Below, piece by piece: positions 1 through 4,826 of a DNA stretch of 5,075 bases; within the stretch, counting starts at the first letter, position 1, and each line of letters opens with the position of its first letter. The stretch is from JBMORO01 sp049322295 (GTDB lineage: Bacteria; Patescibacteriota; Minisyncoccia; RBG-13-40-8-A). Made by a program: the position numbers and the translations under genes. The stretch lies in NCBI GenBank assembly GCA_049322295.1, contig JBMORO010000057.1:1-5075 (forward strand). The letters are read 5' to 3'. The notes below the pieces were generated by a model. The model made no database searches. It was not told where the DNA came from and worked only from the letters and a program-made list of their open reading frames with translations.

Positions 1-2
1 AA

Positions 3-1199
3 TATTTTGTAATACCTATAGCAATTATATTAGCCATTGTTTTGTTTCTCGGGGGATTTTTAATTGGAAGAAAATCTGTTCCCTCGCCAGCTCTTCATGA
101 AAGAATATTTTTTAATAAAGAATTGGGCAAACCAGAAGTAATCGACTTTAGTCTATTTTGGGAAGCCCTAAGAAAAATAGAAGAGAATTATGTGGATAGT
201 GATAAAATTGATTATCAACAAATGCTTTATGGCGCTATATCGGGAATGACTGATTCTCTGGACGATGATTACACAATTTTTATGAAACCAGAAAAGACCG
301 AATCTTTTATAAAAAGCGTTTCTGGCGATGAGAGCTTTGAGGGAGTGGGAATGGAATTAGGGATAAAAGGAAAGGTTTTAACCGTGGTCGCCCCAGTTGA
401 GGGCACTCCTGCCTACAAAGCGGGCATAAAAGCAGGAGACAAAATCTTAAAGATCGATGATACTTCAACCGATGGTATGTTGGTTGAGGAAGCGGTAAAT
501 TTAATTAGAGGTCCAAAAGGCACTCAAGTGAAACTGACTATAATGAGGAAAACCTTTGATAAACCCAAAGAATATATTTTGACTAGGGATGTAATTGTAG
601 TGCCAGTAGCAAGATGGGAAATGAAAGAAAATGGTATCGCTTATATAAAAATTTATCAATTTGCCAGCAATTTACCTTCCAAATTTGAGGATATTGTTTC
701 AGAAATTTTAAAAAATAATGCCAAAAGAATTATTATTGATTTAAGAAATAATCCGGGTGGTTATTTAGAGGTAGCTAATGAGGTGGCTAGCTGGTTTTTA
801 CCTAAAGATAAAGTTGTAGTTAAAGAGGAATTTAAAGATAGCAAAACTAATGAATATAAAAGTAGGGGATACCGCCATCTTCAAAATTTTCCAGTGGTGG
901 TCTTAGTTAATGGTGGGTCAGCTTCAGCCTCAGAGATTTTAGCTGGTGCCCTTCGAGATCAAAAAGGAATAAAACTAATCGGAGAGAAAACCTTTGGCAA
1001 GGGCTCTATTCAGACCTTAGAAAGCTTGAGAGATAACTCATCTTTAAAGATAACAGTAGCCAAATGGTTTACACCTTCGGGAATTTCAATAGCTGATGAA
1101 GGTCTAAAGCCAGATATTGAAATAGAATTAACCCAGGAGGATATAGATACTGATAGGGATCCCCAATTAGATAAAGCAATTGAAATACTTGGAAAATAG
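3..1199 (+). CDS. S41 family carboxy-terminal processing protease (CtpA/Prc-like), 5' partial
   Basis: Serine protease of the C-terminal processing family, expected to act outside the cytoplasmic membrane on protein C-termini. The frame is open to the left edge, so the true start is outside the window; a TTG at 42 is internal to the hydrophobic membrane segment and is not the start. Counting from that TTG, the order is: end of a transmembrane helix (up to about residue 9), a helical N-terminal part with the ENYVD motif (48-52), a PDZ domain (about 95-170), and the S41 core. The core has DLRNNPGG (233-240), GGSASASE with probable nucleophile Ser295, and TFGKGSIQ with Lys320 and Gln324. The Ser-Lys spacing of 25 and Lys-Gln spacing of 4 match E. 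coli Prc and Bacillus CtpB. The C-terminus looks complete and ends in TAG. The substrate is unknown. Nothing links it functionally to bL9 downstream. Confidence 0.95.
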   Translation, partial: YFVIPIAIILAIVLFLGGFLIGRKSVPSPALHERIFFNKELGKPEVIDFSLFWEALRKIEENYVDSDKIDYQQMLYGAISGMTDSLDDDYTIFMKPEKTESFIKSVSGDESFEGVGMELGIKGKVLTVVAPVEGTPAYKAGIKAGDKILKIDDTSTDGMLVEEAVNLIRGPKGTQVKLTIMRKTFDKPKEYILTRDVIVVPVARWEMKENGIAYIKIYQFASNLPSKFEDIVSEILKNNAKRIIIDLRNNPGGYLEVANEVASWFLPKDKVVVKEEFKDSKTNEYKSRGYRHLQNFPVVVLVNGGSASASEILAGALRDQKGIKLIGEKTFGKGSIQTLESLRDNSSLKITVAKWFTPSGISIADEGLKPDIEIELTQEDIDTDRDPQLDKAIEILGK

Positions 1200-1204
1200 T
1201 TATA

Positions 1205-1291
1205 TGGAAAATGGAAATTAGTAATAGAAACTGGAAAATGGAAAATAGCTAATTTCCATTACCAGTTTCTAATTTCTGAATAGCTAATTTC
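1205..1291. repeat. Low-complexity direct and inverted repeats upstream of bL9
   Basis: Almost the whole spacer between the protease and bL9 is built from short repeated words. The 13-mer tggaaaatggaaa occurs at 1205-1217 and 1232-1244, and tagctaatttc occurs at 1246-1256 and 1281-1291. Two inverted pairs are present: aatggaaattag (1210-1221) with ctaatttccatt (1249-1260), and agaaactgg (1226-1234) with ccagtttct (1262-1270). The pairs interleave, so the two helices could form only as a pseudoknot or as alternatives. This may be an AT-rich repeat cluster or a leader structure of the bL9 transcript; the sequence does not decide between them. No clear promoter or SD is visible in it. Confidence 0.7.
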
Positions 1292-1296
1292 TAACT

Positions 1297-1767
1297 ATGA
1301 AAGTCATACTATTACAAGATGTAGAGAATTTGGGTAAAAAGGATGATGTGAAAAATGTGGCTAATGGCTATGCCAGAAATTTTCTATTTCCAAAAAAATT
1401 AGCTAAATTAGCCACCAAAGAAGCTATCGAAGAATTAGAAAGACAAAAAGAATTAGAGGCTAAAAAAGCTGAGGAAGAATTAAAGAAAGTCGAGGAATTA
1501 GTATCCCAAATTGATGGACTGGAATTTGAGATTATTGAAAAAGTTGATGAAAATGGTAAACTTTATGGCTCAGTTAACGAGGTTAGGGTGGCTAAAATTC
1601 TTAAAGAAAAGGGATTTGATATTAAAAAGAAACAAATAAAAATTCCCCAACCAATCAAGGAATTAGGGGAATTTCCAGTAACTATTTTATTTGACCACGG
1701 CTTAGAAGCCGAGATAAAGTTGATTGTGATAGAAGAGAAATCTAAGGAAGAACTTCCACAACCTTAG
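1297..1767 (+). CDS. rplI: Large-subunit ribosomal protein bL9
   Basis: Ribosomal protein bL9, which binds 23S rRNA near the L1 stalk base and reaches out from the large subunit. The N-terminal domain opens with MKVILLQDVENLG and carries the family signature GYARNFLFP (24-32). It is followed by the long charged connecting helix (about 41-75) and the C-terminal domain, which includes GKLYGSV (87-93) and LFDHGLEAEI (131-140). At 156 residues it is near the usual length of about 150. The start is fixed by the conserved N-terminus; there is no SD before it. In many bacteria rplI follows rpsF, ssb and rpsR, but here it follows a protease and stands alone. Its last 26 bp overlap the 3' end of rpmA on the other strand. 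bL9 is reported missing from some Patescibacteria lineages, so its presence has some taxonomic value. Confidence 0.96.
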   Translation: MKVILLQDVENLGKKDDVKNVANGYARNFLFPKKLAKLATKEAIEELERQKELEAKKAEEELKKVEELVSQIDGLEFEIIEKVDENGKLYGSVNEVRVAKILKEKGFDIKKKQIKIPQPIKELGEFPVTILFDHGLEAEIKLIVIEEKSKEELPQP

Positions 1768-2017
1768 CTAAACGTTTACTTTTATTGAAATTTATTTTCT
1801 TTTTCGCTCTGAATTTTACTTGTCCAGCCTTAATCGCATATAAAGTATCATCTTTCCCTCGGCGAACATTCTTGCCGGGGATAAATTTTGTCCCTCTTTG
1901 GCGAATAATAATACTGCCAGGCTTGGCGATTTGCCCAGCATAAAGTTTAACTCCCAGATATTGAGCTTGGGAATCTCGTCCTAATTTAGTTGAACCCGCT
2001 GATTTAGTCTTCGCCAT
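1742..2017 (-). CDS. rpmA: Large-subunit ribosomal protein bL27
   Basis: Ribosomal protein bL27, whose N-terminal tail reaches the peptidyl-transferase centre. The sequence begins MAKTKSAGSTKLGRDS, the usual mature bL27 start, without the extra cleaved N-terminal peptide known from Firmicutes. The family signature GSIIIRQRGTKF is at 34-45. At 91 residues the length is normal, with a lysine-rich C-terminus (71-85). In most bacteria rpmA follows rplU (bL21) in an operon; here it is a lone gene on the minus strand, convergent with rplI and overlapping its 3' end by 26 bp. No SD precedes the ATG. A large palindrome lies about 30-55 bp upstream of the start, in the spacer it shares with the divergent gene at 2103. 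Confidence 0.96.
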   Translation of the reverse strand: MAKTKSAGSTKLGRDSQAQYLGVKLYAGQIAKPGSIIIRQRGTKFIPGKNVRRGKDDTLYAIKAGQVKFRAKKKINFNKSKRLAKVVEVLP

Positions 2018-2026
2018 AACTCACAG

Positions 2027-2089
2027 CGAATAACTAATCTTATTACGAATTTACGAATATTCGTAAATTCGAAAATAATTCGTTATTCG
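2027..2089. repeat. Perfect 26-bp palindrome with outer arms in a divergent spacer
   Basis: Positions 2046-2071 form a perfect palindrome: each 13-base half reads cgaatttacgaat in one orientation. An outer inverted pair, cgaataac (2027-2034) and gttattcg (2082-2089), is placed almost symmetrically around the same centre. The spacer separates the starts of bL27 (leftward, 2017) and the small membrane protein (rightward, 2103). It could be an operator controlling both genes, a cruciform-forming repeat, or one copy of a dispersed AT-rich element. Having no intervening loop, it looks more like a DNA-binding dyad than a terminator. No good -10/-35 pair was found in either direction. Confidence 0.75.
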
Positions 2090-2102
2090 TTGATATTTAT
2101 TC

Positions 2103-2489
2103 ATGTTATCACAATTTAAAAATTTTATCAAGAATAATGGCTCGGATATATTTATTATTGGGGTGATTATTTTAGTTGCCTTGATTTCTTTTGGAATTGG
2201 GAGATTGAGTGCGCCGAAAACTGAACCGATACAGATAAAGAATCTTGAACCTGCTTCTGTAGAAAATATTTCTCCAGAACAGGAAGGAGATAAGGGGATA
2301 CAAGAGGATAATAAGGGGATTTACGAGGGAAAAGTGGTAGGAAGTAAAAATTCTGATAAATATCATTTACCAGATTGTCCGGGGGCGAAACAGATTAGTG
2401 AGCAAAATAAAATCTGGTTTGATTCAATTGAAGCCGCAGAAAAAGCTGGATATAAACCAGCAGCTAATTGTCCAGGACTTGCCAAATAG
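2103..2489 (+). CDS. Membrane-anchored protein with degenerate Ada-type metal-binding tail
   Basis: 128-residue protein of unknown role. A single transmembrane helix (about 15-34) follows a short basic N-terminus, then comes an acidic, poorly conserved linker (about 38-72). The C-terminal part (about 78-125) resembles the small zinc-binding domain of Ada: GSKNSDKYHLPDCPGAK, then WFDSIEAAEKAGYKPA, then NCPGL. Likely metal ligands are His88, Cys92 and Cys123. The usual closing motif PCxxC is PAANC here, so one expected cysteine is replaced by alanine and zinc binding is uncertain. The anchored topology suggests the tail faces the outside or the membrane surface rather than repairing DNA. The ATG has no SD. 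It is divergent from rpmA and lies upstream, on the same strand, of the 47-residue gene, which seems to have its own promoter. Confidence 0.85.
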   Translation: MLSQFKNFIKNNGSDIFIIGVIILVALISFGIGRLSAPKTEPIQIKNLEPASVENISPEQEGDKGIQEDNKGIYEGKVVGSKNSDKYHLPDCPGAKQISEQNKIWFDSIEAAEKAGYKPAANCPGLAK

Positions 2490-2497
2490 AGGATAAT
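2468..2497 (+). promoter_or_regulatory. Putative sigma70-type promoter for the 47-residue gene
   Basis: TTGTCC at 2468-2473 (4 of 6 to the -35 consensus) is followed after 18 bp by GATAAT at 2492-2497 (5 of 6 to the -10 consensus). This would start transcription near 2504, about 30 nt before the TTG start at 2534. The -35 lies inside the last codons of the preceding gene. The call rests only on the match. Confidence 0.4.
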
Positions 2498-2533
2498 ATG
2501 CTAATCTAAAATAAATCTAAAAAGGAGGATGAA

Positions 2534-2677
2534 TTGAAGAAAATATTTAATCTATTTAAAAAAGCAGCACTTTTTTGGTGGAAGAAGGGATTTTTGGTTT
2601 TTGCAGAGTTTGTTCTAGAAAAGCTTTCACCAACTGTATATTTACCTTCTGAAGAAGAGAAAGAGGACCCCAAGTAA
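2534..2677 (+). CDS. Hypothetical 47-residue small protein, TTG start
   Basis: The 48-codon frame (47 residues and TAA) starts at TTG, 5 nt after an excellent SD (aaaggagg, 2521-2528). A nearer ATG at 2529 is closed at once by an in-frame TGA, so TTG is the only sensible start. The product begins MKKIFNLFKKAALFWWKKG, a basic segment rich in aromatic and hydrophobic residues (1-28), followed by a conventional hydrophilic tail with EEEKEDPK at the end. The first part could form an amphipathic, membrane-associated helix. No family is recognised. The unit has its own promoter candidate and a terminator whose left arm lies inside the last codons, which supports a real, separately transcribed gene. 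The 13-nt leader aaaggaggatgaa also precedes the 139-residue gene at 4544. It could instead be a small RNA with fortuitous coding capacity, but the SD argues against that. Confidence 0.65.
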   Translation: MKKIFNLFKKAALFWWKKGFLVFAEFVLEKLSPTVYLPSEEEKEDPK

Positions 2678-2695
2678 GGGTCTCTCTTTTATTTC
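2660..2695 (+). terminator. Rho-independent terminator after the 47-residue gene
   Basis: Stem AAAGAG-GACCC (2660-2670) pairs with GGGTC-T-CTCTTT (2678-2689), 11 base pairs with one bulged T. The loop (2671-2677) contains the stop codon, and the stem runs into a T-rich stretch (2687-2695). The left arm overlaps the end of the coding frame. The opposite strand also has a pyrimidine-rich run after the stem, so it may serve the leftward nuclease gene as well. Confidence 0.8.
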
Positions 2696-2697
2696 TC

Positions 2698-2729
2698 CCT
2701 GCCCGCCTGCTTGCTTTAGCTTGCGGTGG
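2698..2729 (+). repeat. GC-rich dispersed repeat, copy 2, at the nuclease 3' end
   Basis: A GC-rich island in AT-rich surroundings: cctgcccgc (2698-2706), a 12-nt spacer, then gcttgcggtgg (2719-2729). The minus strand of copy 1 (3684-3711) reads cctgcccgc, 8 nt, gcttgcgatgg, so the two are the same family in opposite orientations. Inner inverted words (ccgc with gcgg) allow a short hairpin. This copy supplies the last four codons (STAS) and the stop of the nuclease gene. Confidence 0.65.
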
Positions 2730-3933
2730 ATTCTTTTTTTACTTTCTTCACGCTTGCCTTAATTATTGTATATTCCTTATCAATTTTTTTAGCTTTTTCA
2801 ATTTCCTTTCTAACATTCGGCGGCAGAGTTTTGATAATTATTTTTAATCTATCCGGGTCAATCCCCAAAACATCATACCATTTGCCAAATGGTTCCAAAA
2901 GTGCTTTTACCTTTTCCATATCATACTCATAACGGATTTGGGGCAGGCGCGTGATATAACCCAATTCGCCAAAAACCCTTTCTATTTTTTCTTTATTCAA
3001 ATATCCTTCAATAATTTCTTTTAACTCATTTATTCTTTTATTATTTTTGCTATTGGTTTGTTTTAATTCAAAAAATTCATCAATAATTTTTTTAATCTGC
3101 TGGTCGTCTAAAGTAAATTGCTCTTTATACAAGTGCTTCCACATCGGACACAAACGTCTATAACCACACCAATCGCATAAGGCCGAGGGGATTGGTTGAA
3201 ATTCGCTTTTTTCTATTTCAGCTAATAATTCCCAAGCTTGTCTCTGAACATTATCTAATTGTTCTTTGCTTCTTTTGGTGCTGATTGTTTCTTGATGCTT
3301 TAAATAATATAAGGTTAATTTAATATTTTCTGGTCCATATTTGGTAAATTCTGGCCAGCGATTCAAAACCCCAATACAATATAGAGAAAGCTGTAAACTG
3401 CTATTTACATCATCTTGGGAGGGAAATCTTTTAGTGGTTTTATAATCAATAACTTCGATGCCGTCTTTTATTTTATCCACTCTATCAATAATTCCAGCTA
3501 AAAGGCATTTTTGGTCTTTATTGGCTGGATTTTCTAATAAAACTTCGAAACGGGTTTCAGTATCCAAAACCGCAAATTTATCTTTTATTCTGGTATAATT
3601 TTCATAATAACCTTTTAAAATTTTAATTGCTTCAGAGAAATAAATTAAATCCTCAGATTCATTAAATGGAGATTCCCCGCCCGCCATCGCAAGCGAGGCG
3701 TTGCGGGCAGGCCAAATTTCTTTAATATAATTTAGCAATTCATCCAGAGTAGGGGAGACCGGTGATTTACTATGGAAAAATTGTAATGCTTTATGGAGTT
3801 TATCGCCAAAAACCGCCTCTTTTGTTTTGGGGGCTTTTATTTTATCAATTATCATAAACTTATACTTCAACGGACACTGCCTAAAAGTATCCAAAGCAGA
3901 GTAAGAGGTTTTGATGATTTGAGTTTCATTCAT
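2716..3933 (-). CDS. PD-(D/E)XK nuclease, RecB/Cas4-type with Fe-S cysteine set
   Basis: A 405-residue nuclease of the PD-(D/E)XK superfamily, close in style to the RecB/AddB nuclease domain and Cas4, probably acting on DNA ends in repair or recombination. Visible motifs are SYSALDTFRQCPLKYKF (10-26) with Cys20, GDKLHKAL (43-50) with His47, GIIDRVD (147-153) with Asp150, VIDYKTTK (161-168) with Asp163 and Lys165, and QLSLY (181-185). The CDWCGYRRLC block has Cys253, Cys256 and Cys262 (CX2CX5C). Together with Cys20 these cysteines would hold a 4Fe-4S cluster. The tail beyond about 270 is charged and helical, without a recognised domain. No helicase or cas1/cas2 genes are in view, so it looks like a stand-alone nuclease. 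Residues 74-87 (WPARNASLAMAGGE) come from an inserted GC-rich repeat, and a second copy encodes the C-terminal STAS. The ATG at 3933 has no SD. Confidence 0.9.
   Translation of the reverse strand: MNETQIIKTSYSALDTFRQCPLKYKFMIIDKIKAPKTKEAVFGDKLHKALQFFHSKSPVSPTLDELLNYIKEIWPARNASLAMAGGESPFNESEDLIYFSEAIKILKGYYENYTRIKDKFAVLDTETRFEVLLENPANKDQKCLLAGIIDRVDKIKDGIEVIDYKTTKRFPSQDDVNSSLQLSLYCIGVLNRWPEFTKYGPENIKLTLYYLKHQETISTKRSKEQLDNVQRQAWELLAEIEKSEFQPIPSALCDWCGYRRLCPMWKHLYKEQFTLDDQQIKKIIDEFFELKQTNSKNNKRINELKEIIEGYLNKEKIERVFGELGYITRLPQIRYEYDMEKVKALLEPFGKWYDVLGIDPDRLKIIIKTLPPNVRKEIEKAKKIDKEYTIIKASVKKVKKESTAS
3675..3713 (-). repeat. GC-rich dispersed repeat, copy 1, in frame inside the nuclease gene
   Basis: A 39-bp GC-rich island within an AT-rich gene. 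gcccgc (3679-3684) and gcgggc (3703-3708) are inverted arms, and tcgc/gcga form a smaller inner hairpin. The minus strand carries the same cctgcccgc and gcttgcgRtgg words as copy 2 at 2698-2729. It lies between the first cysteine/His motif and the catalytic acids and translates as roughly WPARNASLAMAGGE, in frame, so the gene stays open. This recalls the palindromic elements that insert in frame into Rickettsia proteins, though no common origin is claimed. Confidence 0.65.
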
Positions 3934-3941
3934 ACATCAAT

Positions 3942-3970
3942 ATCATACAAAATAATAGGAAACAAGGAAA
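3942..3970 (-). promoter_or_regulatory. Weak promoter candidate for the nuclease gene
   Basis: On the minus strand TATGAT (3947-3942) sits 8 nt before the ATG, with only a poor -35 (TTTCCT, 3970-3965) 17 bp further upstream. If used, transcription would begin at or next to the ATG, giving a leaderless message, which would fit the absence of an SD. The call is tentative. A promoter is expected somewhere in 3934-4078, because the gene upstream ends in a terminator. Confidence 0.25.
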
Positions 3971-3994
3971 GACTCCGATGTTTGGTCAAAATTT

Positions 3995-4074
3995 CTCGCC
4001 TTTTTCCTACGGCCGTAAAAAAGAGGTGATATATGTCAATAAATCGTTCCGATCGAGACAAAATACTGACATAG
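3995..4074 (+). other. Orphan SD with 13-codon frame and dyad leader
   Basis: In the spacer before the nuclease, the plus strand has gaggtgat (4023-4030), a near-perfect SD, followed by ATG at 4033 and a 13-codon frame ending at TAG 4074 (MSINRSDRDKILT). Upstream lies the dyad tacggccgta (4008-4017) flanked by ttttt and aaaaa runs, which can fold next to the SD. No promoter is evident. It could be a leader peptide, the remnant of a lost gene's 5' end, or chance. The rest of 3934-4078 holds nothing else recognisable. Confidence 0.25.
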
Positions 4075-4078
4075 GGGC

Positions 4079-4116
4079 AAAAAAAGGGGCGGGAGGAGGC
4101 GATTGCCTCATCCCGC
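4079..4116 (-). terminator. Rho-independent terminator after the 139-residue gene
   Basis: On the minus strand a GC-rich stem (4116-4105 with 4100-4089, one mismatch, 4-base loop) runs into CCC and seven T (4085-4079). It begins 8 bp after the stop of the 139-residue gene. Positions 4079-4109 are identical to 4779-4809, the core of the terminator of the next unit upstream. Confidence 0.92.
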
Positions 4117-4124
4117 ACACGGTT

Positions 4125-4544
4125 TCACCGCTTGGTTCTTGCGGCATCAAAGAGACCACAAGAAAAAGATGTTGCTTTGAGCTTGTTTTTGACAATTTCC
4201 CATTCGGTGGCTGTTTTGGTTTTGTCATAGACGGCTTTAAGGATATGAATCCTGTATTTGCCGTCAGGGCCGGGCTGTTTCTTTGGCTCCAGTATCATGT
4301 AGATGATTTCTTTGCCCCCTTCAAAGAAAGTTGCTTGAGTGCCAGTGACTCGTCCTTCTAGTGTAAGGTGCCCCATAACGTTCGAGCTTGCCCTTTTTCC
4401 GTGAAATTTTGAAACATACTCACCCAAGACCGTTCGTGCCCACTGCCCCTTCTCGAATAAGGGCCCCTTATAAATCTCAATGGGCATGGTCACGGTCTCA
4501 ACAAGCTCTCCGTCGTTGAAAATATTCCTCCTATTGTCTCTCAT
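4125..4544 (-). CDS. Hypothetical 139-residue protein
   Basis: Soluble-looking protein with no signal peptide or membrane segment and no recognised family. It is basic at both ends (MRDNRRN, AARTKR). The middle alternates short hydrophobic stretches with glycines and charges (VTMPIEIYKGPLF at 18-30, GHLTLEGRVTGTQATFF at 58-74, EIIYMILEP at 79-87, KYRIHILKAVYD at 96-107), which suggests a mainly beta fold. There is one cysteine, Cys129. The ATG at 4544 lies one base after the TGA of the 53-residue membrane protein gene, and its SD (aaaggagg) is embedded in the last codons of that gene, so translation is probably coupled and the two products likely work together. Transcription would come from the strong promoter at 4740-4768 and stop at the terminator at 4079-4116. 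GC content is visibly higher than in the left-hand genes. Confidence 0.8.
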   Translation of the reverse strand: MRDNRRNIFNDGELVETVTMPIEIYKGPLFEKGQWARTVLGEYVSKFHGKRASSNVMGHLTLEGRVTGTQATFFEGGKEIIYMILEPKKQPGPDGKYRIHILKAVYDKTKTATEWEIVKNKLKATSFSCGLFDAARTKR

Positions 4545-4545
4545 T

Positions 4546-4707
4546 TCATCCTCCTTTCAAGATTTTTTTCTCGCTGAAAGCAGAAGCTGCCCAGGCGCAA
4601 GCTAAAAGGCTTCCACCAATTGTGACTTCACGACCAGCAGCCAGTGAAAGAAAATGAACAATTATTCCTGCCAACATCCCGAAAACTAATCCTTTTACAT
4701 TTGGCAT
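4546..4707 (-). CDS. Hypothetical 53-residue two-helix membrane protein
   Basis: A 54-codon frame starting MPNVKGLVFGMLAGIIVHFL. Two hydrophobic segments (about 5-24 and 28-45) are separated by the polar turn AGREV, giving a likely helical hairpin in the membrane. The short tail SEKKILKGG is basic. The start is well supported: a perfect SD (aaaggagg, 4721-4714) lies 6 nt upstream, and a consensus promoter stands about 30 bp before that. The TGA stop overlaps the SD region of the 139-residue gene, with one base between stop and next ATG. Such small glycine- and alanine-rich hairpins occur among holins, toxins and assembly subunits, but nothing here identifies which, so no function is assigned. 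It is too short for many gene finders, but the promoter, SD and coupling together make it convincing. Confidence 0.8.
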   Translation of the reverse strand: MPNVKGLVFGMLAGIIVHFLSLAAGREVTIGGSLLACAWAASAFSEKKILKGG

Positions 4708-4739
4708 TTTTAACCTCCTTTGTTTTTTAAGATATTTCT

Positions 4740-4768
4740 ATTATAGCAAATAAAATGAGGTATGTCAA
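4740..4768 (-). promoter_or_regulatory. Consensus sigma70 promoter of the two-gene unit
   Basis: Minus strand: TTGACA (4768-4763), a 17-bp spacer, TATAAT (4745-4740), and TGC just before the -10 (extended -10). Both hexamers are perfect. Transcription would start near 4733, about 26 nt before the ATG at 4707, with the SD aaaggagg in between. No operator-like dyad is seen across it, which suggests strong, largely constitutive expression. Confidence 0.92.
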
Positions 4769-4778
4769 GGATTTGAAT

Positions 4779-4816
4779 AAAAAAAGGGGCGGGAGGAGGC
4801 GATTGCCTCGACCCGC
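4779..4816 (-). terminator. Rho-independent terminator after the zinc-ribbon-like gene
   Basis: Minus strand stem gcggg/cccgc plus gaggc/gcctc with a 2x2 internal mismatch and 4-base loop (4816-4789), running into CCC and seven T (4785-4779). It begins 11 bp after the stop codon at 4827 and is 10 bp upstream of the -35 of the next unit. Its core (4779-4809) is identical over 31 bp to the terminator at 4079. Confidence 0.9.
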
Positions 4817-4826
4817 TTTCAATTTC

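Noticed and set aside
42..44. TTG at 42 as the protease start
   Set aside because: The frame is open to the window edge and the upstream codons encode a hydrophobic helix that continues into the gene, so the gene begins to the left.
1205..1291. CRISPR-like array
   Set aside because: The repeated words are short, irregularly spaced and partly inverted, with no uniform repeat-spacer pattern and no cas1/cas2 nearby.
2716..3933. The nuclease as a CRISPR Cas4
   Set aside because: It shares the Cas4/RecB fold and cysteine set, but it is about twice the usual Cas4 length and has no cas genes or array around it.
3930..4118. 62-codon minus-strand frame between the 139-residue gene and the nuclease
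   Set aside because: It starts within the terminator hairpin, has no SD, and its product looks like random translation of spacer DNA.
3978..4361. 127-codon plus-strand frame
   Set aside because: It runs antisense to the 139-residue gene and across its terminator, with no start signals; the minus-strand gene has an SD, promoter and coupling.
4125..4707. UGA as a sense codon (Gracilibacteria-type code)
   Set aside because: UGA ends the 53-residue gene one base before the next ATG and ends the 139-residue gene 8 bp before a terminator, so it acts as a stop; no gene here needs in-frame UGA.
4546..4707. Calling the 53-residue protein a phage holin with the 139-residue protein as a lysis partner
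   Set aside because: Only size and two hydrophobic segments fit; no endolysin motifs or other phage genes are visible.
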